Below are positions 8,702 through 17,759 of a stretch of DNA of 57,563 bases, in pieces (position 1 is the first letter of the stretch; the number at the start of each line of letters is the position of its first letter). The translations under genes were made by a program, and so were the position numbers. The notes under the pieces are model-generated. The model did not search any database. It saw only the letters and a program-made list of their open reading frames with translations, and had not been told where the DNA came from. Origin of the DNA: Cognatundibacterium crateris (lineage in GTDB: Bacteria; Pseudomonadota; Gammaproteobacteria; Burkholderiales; Burkholderiaceae_D); the NCBI RefSeq assembly GCF_010078235.1, contig NZ_JAABOS010000014.1:632-58194 (forward strand), read 5' to 3'.

Positions 8702-8905
8702 TTACAGAGGCTGGATGTTGGAAGCTTGCTTACCTTTAGGGCCTGTAGTTACTTCGAAAGAAACGCGTTGGTTTTCTTTCAAAGATTTGAAGCCGGAAGA
8801 TACGATTGCGGAGAAATGTGCGAACAAATCTTCGCCGCCTTCGTCTGGAGTAATGAAACCAAAGCCTTTAGAATCATTGAACCATTTAACAATACCTGTT
8901 GCCAT
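8702..8905 (-). CDS. Cold-shock protein (CspA family)
   Basis: This single cold-shock domain of 67 residues carries both RNA-binding motifs, KGFGFI (RNP1) and DLFAHF (RNP2-like). It binds single-stranded nucleic acids and acts as an RNA chaperone or antiterminator; paralogues in one genome may be cold-induced or constitutive, and sequence cannot tell which. The GGAA-type site before the start is good. It is monocistronic with its own terminator. The stretch from 8906 to about 9060 probably contains promoter and leader, but I see no clear cold-box. Confidence 0.95.
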   Translation of the reverse strand: MATGIVKWFNDSKGFGFITPDEGGEDLFAHFSAIVSSGFKSLKENQRVSFEVTTGPKGKQASNIQPL

Positions 8906-9188
8906 TACAATTTCCTATTTCAGTGAATTTGGGCAGTTGCCCGATAGATCGTTTCAACCTCAGTAAGAAATGACAGACTGATACTGCAAAACCACTTTGA
9001 ATCTCAACGACGATCTGATTATACGCACAAAATCTGAGAGGAAGTAAAATAAAATCTGAGTTTTGTGCATTTATCTGGCTTTTTTAAAGAATTTATCAAA
9101 GTTCCGTCTGATCTATAACGCATATTCAGCAAAATACCTGCCTTTTCAGCTTGCAATCAGCACGGGATGCAAGTCCGCCGCAAGCAAC

Positions 9189-9668
9189 TCAAGCTCTGCC
9201 ATGCAACATGAAGGCCGCTGCTCCAGTGGCTATTCTATCCCCTTCTTCATTGCGCAATTCCATCAATACGTTGGCCACCCGTTTTCCCAAACGCGTCACT
9301 TCCGCGCTCGCAATAAATGCGCTTCCCTTACCTGGCTTCAGATAATCTATCCGCAAGTCTATGGTACTCATCAGTCCGAATTCCCGAATCTGCGCATAAG
9401 CATCTTCGCGTGGCTGGGTCTGAGCCAGCTTCAACAGAATAGCAACACCAGCCACACTATCCAGGACAGAAGCGATGACGCCACCGTGCAACATGCCCTG
9501 CGCAAAATTACCCAACAAGTCATCCCGCATGGCGAGTCTTAATTCTGGTCGCTCACTGGCAAAGCTCTGCACCTGCAAACCGATCAGCCTGCAAAACGGG
9601 ATGGACTGTTCCACCACCTGCTTCAACAGCGATTGAAATTCCGGATTTTGCGACATATCGTTTGCCAT
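9189..9668 (-). CDS. Hotdog-fold thioesterase (PaaI/YigI-like)
   Basis: This 159-residue hotdog-domain protein resembles the PaaI group and E. coli YigI, which hydrolyse acyl- or aryl-CoA thioesters. The central helix motif is MLHGGVIASVLDSVAG, with the HGG characteristic of the family. Later strands DLRIDYLKPGKG and AEVTRLGKRVANVLMEL complete the fold. GGAG precedes the start at 9668. It is a single gene, divergent from the exported protein at 9804, so the context says nothing about its substrate. Confidence 0.88.
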   Translation of the reverse strand: MANDMSQNPEFQSLLKQVVEQSIPFCRLIGLQVQSFASERPELRLAMRDDLLGNFAQGMLHGGVIASVLDSVAGVAILLKLAQTQPREDAYAQIREFGLMSTIDLRIDYLKPGKGSAFIASAEVTRLGKRVANVLMELRNEEGDRIATGAAAFMLHGRA

Positions 9669-9803
9669 CTTTACTCCTTCAATAATTATTCAATCAAATG
9701 ATTTATTAAATTGAGATTACATCAATTGACCGAGGTGCACAATCTTTCCCTTAAGCTAAATGTTTGTGATATTTTTAACGGTTTGCCGATAACTACAAGG
9801 TCA

Positions 9804-10244
9804 ATGACTACCATGCAAAAACTGCTATTTTGTCTCATGCAGATCTGGAGCTTCGCATTACTCAGCACGCTACCCGTCGCAGCTTTCGCAGCGCGGTCAG
9901 CAACTGCGCCTGTGCTCAGGTGTTTTGTCACCTATGCCGGCAGTACCGAGGTCATTGAAACCGGCTTAAGCAGCGAACCTTACCGGATCGCCGCCCACGA
10001 TATTCAGGGACGCTTTCGTTTCAAGCCCGTGATGATAGGTGAGCATGGTCGCATCAGTTACATCAAGCTTTATGTCTACTTCCAAACCAGCAAAACTGAT
10101 ATCCCTATCCATCAGGCCAGTTACTTCCCGCCATTCCGGCGTAGCAAACAAGCCTATCTGCTGACCCCTCACAATTCCCTGTATGCGGGCGAAGTCGAGC
10201 GGGAACTCCAATATCACTGCACTTTAAAGAACCTGGCATCATGA
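9804..10244 (+). CDS. Small exported protein of unknown function
   Basis: The 146-residue product starts with a signal peptide (MQKLLFCLMQIWSFALLS, cleavage probably after AFA) and continues as a beta-rich domain with two cysteines (LRCFVTYAG and QYHCTLK) that could form a disulfide. I do not recognise the family. The start at 9804 follows AAGG closely; an ATG nine bases later at 9813 is equally possible. Its TGA overlaps the ATG of the CapA-like gene by 4 bases, so the two are translationally coupled and probably act together in the envelope. Confidence 0.7.
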   Translation: MTTMQKLLFCLMQIWSFALLSTLPVAAFAARSATAPVLRCFVTYAGSTEVIETGLSSEPYRIAAHDIQGRFRFKPVMIGEHGRISYIKLYVYFQTSKTDIPIHQASYFPPFRRSKQAYLLTPHNSLYAGEVERELQYHCTLKNLAS

Positions 10245-11311
10245 TTTCACTATTTTCCGGCAAAAAAATGCGTTGCGTCAGCATCCTTCTCTACGCAATG
10301 ACCTTCCTGGTAACAAATTCGACGCATGCTACAGAAAATGGGCAAAAAGTCAGTTTGCTTTTTGCGGGCGATATCGTACTCGATGGTCAACCCGGGAAAT
10401 GGATCACTAAAGGAAAAGATCCGTTTTCCGCATTTGCCGCTGTTTTTGCTTCGACCGATATCCGGATTGCCAATCTTGAGTGCGTCGTTGCCAAAGATGG
10501 TCAGGCGGCAGATAAAAACTTTACCTTCCGCGCAGAGCCGGAAAGCCTGAGCGTGTTAAAACGCCACGTGGATGCGGTATCGATAGCAAACAATCATTCC
10601 GGCGACTTTGGACGGGCTGCATTTTCTGAAATGCTCACGCATTTACACAAAAATCAGATTCAGTACTTTGGCGGCGGCAATAATCTGCGCGAAGCCCACC
10701 AGCCACTGATCATAGAACGCAAGGGCTTACGTATTGCGCTGCTGGGCTATAACGAGTTCATGCCACGTAGTTTCGAAGCGGGTGCTGCCTCCGCGGGGAT
10801 AGCCTGGAGTGAAGACGAGCAACTGATACTTGACATTCAGCAAGCGCGGCAACGCTACAAAGCGGACCTGGTCATCCCGTTCATGCATTGGGGCTGGGAG
10901 AACGAGCACCACTCCAATCAACGTCAGCAACATCTGGCAAGGAAGATGATAGACGCCGGTGCTGACGCAGTGATAGGCGGTCATCCCCATGTGCTGCAAG
11001 AGACATCGACCTACAAAGGCAAACCTATCATCTACAGCATAGGGAATTTTATGATCGATGCACTGGATAATGAAGCACAGACGCTGGGCTGGGTGATACG
11101 GCTGGAGCTAGATAAACATGGCGTGACCGTATGGGATAGCCGCTTAGCCAAAATCAGCGATGACGGCATACCTGAACCACAACCCCAACTATCCAGCGCG
11201 TGCTGGGTGCGCGGCGACAAACAGACTCGCCTTTGCAGCAACGCCGATTCCGGTTTCAGTCCGGCTCAGATTCAGCGTTCAGGCGCTTCGCCAAAGGCAC
11301 TAGCAAACTAA
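10241..11311 (+). CDS. CapA family protein (PGA_cap metallophosphatase-like)
   Basis: This is an exported 356-residue protein of the CapA/PgsA poly-gamma-glutamate-synthesis family, a calcineurin-like fold. It has a signal peptide (about 1-30) and the expected metal-site motifs: LLFAGDIVLDG, NLECVVA, SIANNHSGDFG, MHWGWENEHH, IGGHPHVLQ and YSIGNFMID. In Bacillus CapA is needed for poly-gamma-glutamate export, but no capB or capC ligase genes are nearby, so polymer synthesis should not be assumed; many homologues are solitary. It is coupled to the small exported protein before it. Its 3' end overlaps the convergent ferredoxin gene by 56 bases. Confidence 0.88.
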   Translation: MISLFSGKKMRCVSILLYAMTFLVTNSTHATENGQKVSLLFAGDIVLDGQPGKWITKGKDPFSAFAAVFASTDIRIANLECVVAKDGQAADKNFTFRAEPESLSVLKRHVDAVSIANNHSGDFGRAAFSEMLTHLHKNQIQYFGGGNNLREAHQPLIIERKGLRIALLGYNEFMPRSFEAGAASAGIAWSEDEQLILDIQQARQRYKADLVIPFMHWGWENEHHSNQRQQHLARKMIDAGADAVIGGHPHVLQETSTYKGKPIIYSIGNFMIDALDNEAQTLGWVIRLELDKHGVTVWDSRLAKISDDGIPEPQPQLSSACWVRGDKQTRLCSNADSGFSPAQIQRSGASPKALAN

Positions 11312-11576
11312 GGTCAGAACTGGCCACAGTCACACAGGGCAGTATCCACCCCTCCTGTTTTTCGTCCAGGCTCAGACCTGGCCAATCTATGGTGAAGCGA
11401 TACTGCCCCTGCAGGGACTGACACAAACAGGCACGACATGTGCCATTGCGGCAGGAACTCGGCATACTGATACGCTGCTCCAAGGCATTTTCCAATACGG
11501 TTTTCTCAGCCTGAAGCTCACAGCTCAGCCCAGACGGCATCAGCATGAGCTGATACTTAACATTATTTTGCGCCAT
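11256..11576 (-). CDS. 2Fe-2S ferredoxin
   Basis: This is a plant-type [2Fe-2S] ferredoxin of 106 residues and an electron-transfer protein. Four cysteine ligands are visible: SSCRNGTCRACLC provides the Cx4Cx2C group and WILPCVTVA the fourth. The start at 11576 (MAQNN) has GGAA just upstream; a GTG five codons earlier is an alternative. It is convergent with the CapA-like gene and their coding ends overlap by 56 bases, which is unusual for unrelated genes. No oxygenase or reductase partner is adjacent, so its redox partner is unknown. Confidence 0.88.
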   Translation of the reverse strand: MAQNNVKYQLMLMPSGLSCELQAEKTVLENALEQRISMPSSCRNGTCRACLCQSLQGQYRFTIDWPGLSLDEKQEGWILPCVTVASSDLSLLVPLAKRLNAESEPD

Positions 11577-11722
11577 TGTTTCCGTGCTCACATTGCGTTT
11601 AGAAACTGATACATCTAAAACGTAAACAAATTACCGCTAGCAATCGCAATCGCCCTACTACATTCAGGAAACCCCGATACTGCATGCAGGCGACAAAAAT
11701 AATCTACGTAAGGAGAGCCCGT

Positions 11723-12088
11723 ATGACGACAAACAGTCCGCCCAATACTGACCCTGACTCTGACAATATCAAAAAAACCGCAGAACGCAGAAGTCCATCC
11801 TCGTCCAGTCTCATTCTACAAGAGCTGGATCCCACGCTCGCGATTGCAGGAGAAATCATAGGAGACTGCCTGCTATTACCAGACATACAATCAGTGGGGA
11901 GCATGCGGGAATGCTGCCCACACTGCGGTGACGAAGCTTTGCAGCTACATCTGCGCTACCGCCACGTCAAACGTTCGCATTTATTTTGCAATCGCTGCCA
12001 TCGCTGCTACGACGCCCTGCATCCGGATGGCAGTTCTGCAATTGCCAGTTGCACTCTGCTCGCCACACCGAATGCGACGGCACCATAA
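11723..12088 (+). CDS. Small zinc-ribbon-like protein
   Basis: The product has 121 residues. The N-terminal half is polar and Ser/Pro-rich, likely disordered. The C-terminal half holds CPHCGDEAL and FCNRCHRCYD, two CxxC pairs that probably bind one zinc ion as a ribbon. The protein is otherwise unfamiliar. AAGGAG eight bases before ATG 11723 fixes the start. A strong terminator follows directly after the stop. It stands alone between convergent neighbours. DNA or protein binding is possible but unsupported. Confidence 0.75.
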   Translation: MTTNSPPNTDPDSDNIKKTAERRSPSSSSLILQELDPTLAIAGEIIGDCLLLPDIQSVGSMRECCPHCGDEALQLHLRYRHVKRSHLFCNRCHRCYDALHPDGSSAIASCTLLATPNATAP

Positions 12089-12089
12089 A

Positions 12090-12116
12090 AAAACGCGGCT
12101 GACAGCCGCGTTTTTT
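12090..12116. terminator. Bidirectional terminator
   Basis: A 7-bp GC stem (12094-12100 with 12104-12110, loop GAC) has an A run before and a T run after it. It lies between the convergent zinc-ribbon (plus) and SCP2 (minus) genes and can serve both. Confidence 0.9.
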
Positions 12117-12142
12117 TATACTACCTATGACTTTCCGCCGGA

Positions 12143-12439
12143 TTACACGACTGTTTGCAAGCGCATCGCAATACCCATATCGCCGGATACTTTGAGTTTG
12201 CCCATCATAAAGCCATTCATAGGATTGAGCTGACCAGTCAGCAAGGCACCCAGATCGGCCAGTGCGATGGTGATCGTGCAAGCTGCATCTTTGTTTTCGT
12301 TAGATACCGTATTCGGTGTGGCGCTTGCATCAACAAATACCACGCCATCGCTGCCACAATCAAATTTCAACGTTGCGTTCAAACCGCTATCATCACCCAC
12401 TTTAGTGCGAATTGCTTCTGTGCATGCTTGCAAGTCCAT
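12143..12439 (-). CDS. SCP2 sterol-binding domain protein
   Basis: This is a 98-residue single SCP2-like domain. The C-terminal half, with a hydrophobic stretch around LADLGALLTGQLNPMNGFMMGKLKVSGDMG, matches the conserved lipid-binding tunnel and the KLKVSGDMGLAMRL end of the family. Bacterial members bind hydrophobic ligands; the physiological ligand is unknown. CGGAG before ATG 12439 supports the start, and the longer frame to 12559 is not family-like. It lies downstream of the methyltransferase gene with a 104-base gap and ends at a terminator. Confidence 0.88.
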   Translation of the reverse strand: MDLQACTEAIRTKVGDDSGLNATLKFDCGSDGVVFVDASATPNTVSNENKDAACTITIALADLGALLTGQLNPMNGFMMGKLKVSGDMGIAMRLQTVV

Positions 12440-12543
12440 GTCTGCTGCTCCGAAAGTTAAAAAACGGATTGCAATGTAGCATGTATTCCTTTCGAGGAAC
12501 AATACTAGAACTTGCAGCCGGGCAAATCCTTGTTTAACGCAAT

Positions 12544-13197
12544 TTAACGCAATACGCAACTCAGCATCCAGTAATACTCATTGCGATAAATACGGATATC
12601 GCGCGCAACAGCGGCAAACTTTTTACGCATATAGCTGTCAGTCGGGAAGTTTTTAATGACCTCTACCCGGCTGCCATCTGCCATAGTGTGGATATGAAAG
12701 GTATTACCCTCCAGATCGGTACGCGCCACAGGCAAAGTTTCGCCTTCCACTTCATTATCATCAATCAATATCAGCGTGCTGCCACTGCCTATCGCTGCGC
12801 ACCATTGCTTCAAGAGTTTGCTCTGATCTTCACGCTTAACATGCGACCATAAAAATCCTGCGAAAGCCGCACTATATTGTCCGGCCGCCGCAGCTGGCAG
12901 CGCAAAAGCATCGGTAAGCGCAAAGTCTACGTTATCGTTATCAAATTCCTTGGTTTGTGCAATTTCCAGCAATTCAGGACAAAAATCGGTCGCGTGCACG
13001 GATTCTGCGAAGTCCGCGATTTGCTGGGTCCAATAGCCGGTACCGCAAGCCAGTTCCAGCACTTTTTGTCCCATCAGCATTTCACAGACACGCTCTTCCA
13101 TCTCTTCGAGATCATCCTCGCGCTCTTCAATCGCGTAGTCCTGCTCCAGAACCGGAGCACGTTGTGCGTAATAGTCGCGCAACTTCAAATCAGTCAT
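12544..13197 (-). CDS. SAM-dependent class I methyltransferase
   Basis: This 217-residue protein has the Rossmann methyltransferase fold. Motif I is VLELACGTGYWTQQIA, an acidic end of strand 2 follows (VHATDFCPELLEIA), and post-I strands VDFALTDAFALP and LILIDDNE are present. The substrate cannot be inferred. GGAA precedes ATG 13197, only 12 bases after the cysB stop codon on the same strand, so the gene is probably co-transcribed with cysB. That suggests, without proof, a link to sulfur metabolism or methyl-donor balance. Confidence 0.85.
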   Translation of the reverse strand: MTDLKLRDYYAQRAPVLEQDYAIEEREDDLEEMEERVCEMLMGQKVLELACGTGYWTQQIADFAESVHATDFCPELLEIAQTKEFDNDNVDFALTDAFALPAAAAGQYSAAFAGFLWSHVKREDQSKLLKQWCAAIGSGSTLILIDDNEVEGETLPVARTDLEGNTFHIHTMADGSRVEVIKNFPTDSYMRKKFAAVARDIRIYRNEYYWMLSCVLR

Positions 13198-13208
13198 GTT
13201 ATTTCCGT

Positions 13209-14150
13209 TTATAAATCGTAAGTATCTTTATTGCCCTGCATCACACTATCCACCATTTTCCGGTTCAGGGTGGGATTGAGCAATTCGATAAAAGTGTAGA
13301 CATAGCTACGCAGATAGGCCCCTTGTTTGATCGCAACGCGCGACACATTCATCCCGAACAAATGCCCGACCGGCACTGCGCGCAAACTCTTGTCGCGTTC
13401 AGCATCGAAAGCCATACCAGCGATAATGCCTATCCCCATGCCAAGTTCGACATAGGTCTTGATCACGTCGGCATCAATCGCTTCGAGCAAAATATCAGGC
13501 TTCAGATTTCTGATCTGAAACGCGTGATCTATCTTGCTGCGCCCGGCAAATGCCGCATCGTAAGTCACCAGCGGATAATGGGCGATATCTTCCAGCGTAA
13601 TATTTTTCAGTTTCAACAAAGGATGCTCCAGCGGCAACACCAGTACATGTTCCCACTGATAGCAAGGCAGGGAAATCAAGCCGTCGTAGCCAGCGATTGA
13701 CTCCGTCGCGATCACCAGGTCCGCCTGATCCCGCATCACCATATCAGCAATCTGCTTAGGATTCCCTTGCAACAGGGAAAGCCGAACCTTGGGGTATTTT
13801 TGCATGAAAGCCTGCACCACCTTAGGCAAGGCATAGCGCGCCTGCGTATGGGTAGTGGCAATGGTAAAGCTGCCGCTATCCTGGGCCGCATACTCTTTAC
13901 CTATGCGTTTCAGACCGTCAATTTCCTGCATGATCAGCTCAACCGACTTCAGCACTGCCCGGCCAGGCTCAGTCAAACCACGAATACGCTTACCGTGGCG
14001 AGTGAAAATATCCACCCCCAGCTCTTCCTCCAACTCAATAATCGCCTTGGAAACACCGGGCTGAGAAGTAAATAAGGCCTTAGCTGCCTCAGTCAGATTA
14101 AAATTCTGACGGACAGCTTCACGGACGAAGCGCAATTGATGTAGGTTCAT
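13209..14150 (-). CDS. cysB: CysB family transcriptional regulator
   Basis: This LysR-type regulator of 313 residues is close to CysB/Cbl, which activate sulfate uptake and cysteine synthesis genes in response to N-acetylserine and sulfate. The N-terminal helix-turn-helix reads NLHQLRFVREAVRQNFNLTE, with SQPGVSKAIIELEEELG following; the CysB-like ligand-domain segments TTHTQARYALP and GIIAGMAFD are present. I chose the ATG at 14150; one three codons upstream is also possible. A methyltransferase follows closely. No cys assimilation genes lie in the window. Confidence 0.9.
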   Translation of the reverse strand: MNLHQLRFVREAVRQNFNLTEAAKALFTSQPGVSKAIIELEEELGVDIFTRHGKRIRGLTEPGRAVLKSVELIMQEIDGLKRIGKEYAAQDSGSFTIATTHTQARYALPKVVQAFMQKYPKVRLSLLQGNPKQIADMVMRDQADLVIATESIAGYDGLISLPCYQWEHVLVLPLEHPLLKLKNITLEDIAHYPLVTYDAAFAGRSKIDHAFQIRNLKPDILLEAIDADVIKTYVELGMGIGIIAGMAFDAERDKSLRAVPVGHLFGMNVSRVAIKQGAYLRSYVYTFIELLNPTLNRKMVDSVMQGNKDTYDL

Positions 14151-14345
14151 GAATGACAATATTCTGTGAATGTGGCGCAGACAGCCAGGGCGCTGTCCAT
14201 GCCTTCAGGAAACAAACTAGCATTAATGGCATGTAATTACCCGAAAAACCATTGCCACTAAAAAAAATTAGCACCAAATTACAGCAACGAGGACTGGAAT
14301 CAGCTCGCTTAGCTTATGTCGCTAACCTTTAGTAAAACTGAATTG

Positions 14346-14365
14346 ATATACTACCAGCAGTATAT
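14346..14365. promoter_or_regulatory. Inverted repeat upstream of the patatin gene
   Basis: ATATACT-ACCAGC-AGTATAT forms a perfect 7-bp dyad centred about 30 bases before the patatin start codon. Its position suggests an operator or a leader hairpin, but no regulator is identified. Confidence 0.4.
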
Positions 14366-14386
14366 AGAGACCGAGAAAAGAATTCC

Positions 14387-16684
14387 ATGCTCAAATTTCA
14401 CTTCGCACCAAAGTTAGGCAAGAATCTGGCTTTTTTTTCTGTTTTGAGCCTCTTACTCGCACTATTCATACATATTCCTGCCTCCGCGCAGCTTCCTGCA
14501 GCCACCCCGACAAGCTCCAAAACGCCGAAAATCTGCGTGGTTTTATCGGGTGGCGGCGCCCGTGGTTTCGCCCATATTGGTGTGCTCAAGCAACTGGAAG
14601 CGATGCATATACCGATAGATTGCATCGCAGGTACCAGTATGGGCGCAGTGATTGGCGGCCTTTACGCATCAGGCATTCCGGCGAGTGAAATTGAAAAGCG
14701 CCTGGAGAAACTGAAACTCAATGATATTGCGCTTGATCGCATAGACCGCCGCCAACTGCCACAAAGCATACGCGAAGAGGACGAGCAATATCCGCTCGGC
14801 GCCACGCTGGGTCTGAGTGAAAACGGGGTAAGACTGCCAAGCGGTGTGGTGCAGGCCAGTCAGTTTCAGGAACTGATACAAAACTGGACCTCACATCTGG
14901 CACCCGACATCAAATTTGACCAGTTGCCCATCCCCTTCCGCGCTGTCGCGACTGATCTGGAAACCGGTGAAATGGTCGTCTTTGATAAAGGCGCGCTGCA
15001 TAAAGCGATACGGGCCAGCATGGCTGCTCCTGGCGTATTTGCACCCACTGAAATCGATGGCCGCTTGCTGTCAGATGGCGGACTGGTGCGTAACCTGCCG
15101 ATAGATATCGCCAGAGATATGGGGGCGGACGTCATTATCGCAGTCAATATCGGCACCCCACTGATGCCGCGCAAACAGCTGCAAACCCTGTTCAACGTGA
15201 GTCAGCAAATGGTCAATATCCTGACCGAGCAAAACGTCAACGCGCAAAAAGCCAAATTGAAAGATAACGATATCCTGATAGAACCCAATCTGGGCAACAT
15301 AGGATTTCTGGATTTTGGGCGCTCCAAAGAAGCCACAGAGATAGGCCAGGAAGCAGCCAGACAATTGCAGACCAAGCTGGCCGGCCTGGCTTTACAGGAT
15401 CAGGCTTACCGGGTGGCGCAAAACAAGCGCGAGAATCCTCAACTGCCACCGATACAAATCAGCTTTATCGATATCGACAACAATACCGCTATTCCCGAGG
15501 CCGATATCCGGCGCCTGACTGGATTTGAAATCGGCAGCTTTTACAATGCTGAAGAAGTGAACGCCAAACTGGCTGCGCTGGGCACGACCAGAGAGTTTGA
15601 TAATCTGAGTCATGAGCTGGTACAAAAAGATAATCGCTACGGCATTCGCATTCAGGCCAATGGAAAAAACTGGGGCCCGCACTTTCTGCGTTTCGGTCTG
15701 GCTTTATCCAGCGGCTTCGATGGTGCAGGTGGCTACCGCCTGCAAATCGGACATCGTCGCCCCTGGCTGACAGAGGGCGGATTGGAATGGCGTAATGATG
15801 TTGAGCTCGGTAACACGCTCAAGTACCGCACGGAACTGCGTCAACCCTTGTTTGAGCGCGAAGGCAGTTATCTGCTGCCCTTCGCTCAGGTCAGCGAAAA
15901 TACTGTGAACTTCTACAAAGACAATGTGCGACTCGCTGAATACAGTCTGCGCGCGCAAAAAGCCGGTGTCGAAGTCGCATACCGCCTCGGTAATCTGGGC
16001 ACACTGGGCGAAGCGCGGCTAGGTCTGAATTACAACCGTTACAGTATCATTCCGAAACTGGGCGGGGTGCTGACATCCAATGGCGTGGAAAATACAGGCT
16101 CCGTCGACAGCTTGCCTAGCGCGAGTATTCAACAATATGGACTCAAAACCGGACTCGTCATCGATCAGCTCAGCGACCCCAGCTTTCCACGCGAAGGCTA
16201 TAAAGTCGATACCGGCTTATTCCTTGGCATGGATCGTTCACGCGACAGCTATCAGGAATTCAACCTCGATACGGTCTGGGCCAAGAGTTACGGTAGCCAC
16301 AGCCTCAATCTGAAATTCAGCGCGGCCGGACTATTTCAGAAAAACGATAACAAGATCCGCGGTATAGGCTCTATGCTGGGTGGCTTCCAGCGCCTGTCCG
16401 CCTATCAGCAAGACCAGTTCCTTGGCAATTACATGCTATATGGCAGCGCCACCTATCTGCTGCGCGCCGTCAATTTTGAAATGGCGGGACAAAGCCTGTT
16501 CTTTGGCTCTTCACTGGAGATGGGCAATGTCTGGAATGAAAAGAAGGATATCTCGGTCAACTCTCTGCGCAAGAGTCTGAGTTTCTTTGGTGGCGTCAAC
16601 AGTTTCCTGGGACCGGTATATCTGGGCTTTGCGATAGGCCAGAATGGCGCACGCAGTGTGTTTTTCCAACTAGGACGCCAGTAA
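14387..16684 (+). CDS. Patatin-like phospholipase with outer-membrane barrel (type Vd autotransporter)
   Basis: This 765-residue protein has the architecture of PlpD of Pseudomonas: a signal peptide (about 1-35), a patatin lipase domain (about 48-330), a POTRA-like linker and a BamA-type beta-barrel (about 420-765). The catalytic dyad is visible as GTSMG with Ser84 and SDGG with Asp230; the oxyanion hole is SGGGARGFAHIG. Such proteins carry a phospholipase A domain at the surface or release it. The gene is monocistronic and ends at a strong terminator. The last residues (FFQLGRQ) do not end in an aromatic, unlike many barrels. Confidence 0.92.
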   Translation: MLKFHFAPKLGKNLAFFSVLSLLLALFIHIPASAQLPAATPTSSKTPKICVVLSGGGARGFAHIGVLKQLEAMHIPIDCIAGTSMGAVIGGLYASGIPASEIEKRLEKLKLNDIALDRIDRRQLPQSIREEDEQYPLGATLGLSENGVRLPSGVVQASQFQELIQNWTSHLAPDIKFDQLPIPFRAVATDLETGEMVVFDKGALHKAIRASMAAPGVFAPTEIDGRLLSDGGLVRNLPIDIARDMGADVIIAVNIGTPLMPRKQLQTLFNVSQQMVNILTEQNVNAQKAKLKDNDILIEPNLGNIGFLDFGRSKEATEIGQEAARQLQTKLAGLALQDQAYRVAQNKRENPQLPPIQISFIDIDNNTAIPEADIRRLTGFEIGSFYNAEEVNAKLAALGTTREFDNLSHELVQKDNRYGIRIQANGKNWGPHFLRFGLALSSGFDGAGGYRLQIGHRRPWLTEGGLEWRNDVELGNTLKYRTELRQPLFEREGSYLLPFAQVSENTVNFYKDNVRLAEYSLRAQKAGVEVAYRLGNLGTLGEARLGLNYNRYSIIPKLGGVLTSNGVENTGSVDSLPSASIQQYGLKTGLVIDQLSDPSFPREGYKVDTGLFLGMDRSRDSYQEFNLDTVWAKSYGSHSLNLKFSAAGLFQKNDNKIRGIGSMLGGFQRLSAYQQDQFLGNYMLYGSATYLLRAVNFEMAGQSLFFGSSLEMGNVWNEKKDISVNSLRKSLSFFGGVNSFLGPVYLGFAIGQNGARSVFFQLGRQ

Positions 16685-16713
16685 AGCCAGCTGAATTGAT
16701 GCAATAAAAAAAT

Positions 16714-16743
16714 TAGCCCGTATCTTTGCGCAGATACGGGCTA
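16714..16743. terminator. Bidirectional terminator
   Basis: A perfect 12-bp stem (16714-16725 with 16732-16743) with an A run before it lies between the convergent patatin and FAH-family genes. Confidence 0.85.
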
Positions 16744-16775
16744 TTTACTAAGGCTTACCAGATGCAGGACTACGT

Positions 16776-17759
16776 TTAATCCGGTTCAACCAGACTCTGG
16801 TCAATCGCGCCAAAGATGGACTTGCCGTTTTTATCCAGCATTTCTATCTTAATGCTGTCGCCATATTGCATAAACGGGGTCATTGCTTCGCCAGTGGCGA
16901 TCATTTCCAGAGCACGTTTTTCGGCAATACAGCTATAGCCTTTAGCAGCGTCTTTGTTGGACACCGTTCCCGACCCTATGATGGTACCAGCGCGGGCGCG
17001 GCGGGTTTTACACAAGTGCGTGATCAGTTGCGGAAAAGAGAAAGCCATATCGATACCGGCATTCGGCTGACCAACCAGATTCCCGTTCCAGCTCGATCGC
17101 AGCGCCAGATGTACTTTGCCATCACGCCAGGCTTCGCCTAACTCGTCAGGTGTCACTGCCACCGGAGAGAAACTGGAGGCCGGTTTGGATTGAAAAAAGC
17201 CAAAACCTTTCGCCAGTTCTGCAGGGATCAGATTGCGCAATGAGACATCGTTGACCAGCATGAGTAAGCGGATATGCTCAGCCGCCCGGTCAGGACTCAC
17301 GCCCATAGGCACATCATCGGTGATAATCGCAATTTCACTTTCAAAATCAACGCCCCATTCGACAGAACCCAGCACAATGTCATCACATGGCCCGATGAAA
17401 TCATCACTGCCGCCCTGATACATCAATGGATCGTGCCAGAAGCTCTCAGGCATCTCGGCCTGACGCGCTTTTCTGACCAGCTCCACGTGATTCACATAAG
17501 CAGAACCATCCGCCCACTGAAACGCGCGTGGCAAAGGTGCCATACACAGATGCGGCTGAAAATCAAAGCTATAAGCGACTTTACCTGCATTCAAGCGCTG
17601 ATACAGCTCTTCCAGCTGCGGCGCCATGAAATTCCAGTCATCCAGCACACGTTGCAAAGTCGGCGCAATGCCATTGGCGATGCAGGCCGTTTTCAGGTCG
17701 CGGGAAACCACGATTAATTGTCCGTCACGGGACCCGTCTTTTAAGCTCGCTAACTTCAT
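16776..17759 (-). CDS. Fumarylacetoacetate hydrolase family protein
   Basis: This 327-residue FAH-superfamily enzyme probably hydrolyses or decarboxylates a 1,3-diketo acid. Family motifs include DFESEIAIITDD (metal-binding acidic residues), FQSKPASSFSPVAV and GTIIGSGTVSNKD. The length and N-terminal domain fit the group annotated as fumarylacetoacetase-like, but no homogentisate or other aromatic-degradation genes are nearby, so the substrate stays open. ATG 17759 is preceded by an AGGAAAT site. It is a single gene. Confidence 0.87.
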   Translation of the reverse strand: MKLASLKDGSRDGQLIVVSRDLKTACIANGIAPTLQRVLDDWNFMAPQLEELYQRLNAGKVAYSFDFQPHLCMAPLPRAFQWADGSAYVNHVELVRKARQAEMPESFWHDPLMYQGGSDDFIGPCDDIVLGSVEWGVDFESEIAIITDDVPMGVSPDRAAEHIRLLMLVNDVSLRNLIPAELAKGFGFFQSKPASSFSPVAVTPDELGEAWRDGKVHLALRSSWNGNLVGQPNAGIDMAFSFPQLITHLCKTRRARAGTIIGSGTVSNKDAAKGYSCIAEKRALEMIATGEAMTPFMQYGDSIKIEMLDKNGKSIFGAIDQSLVEPD

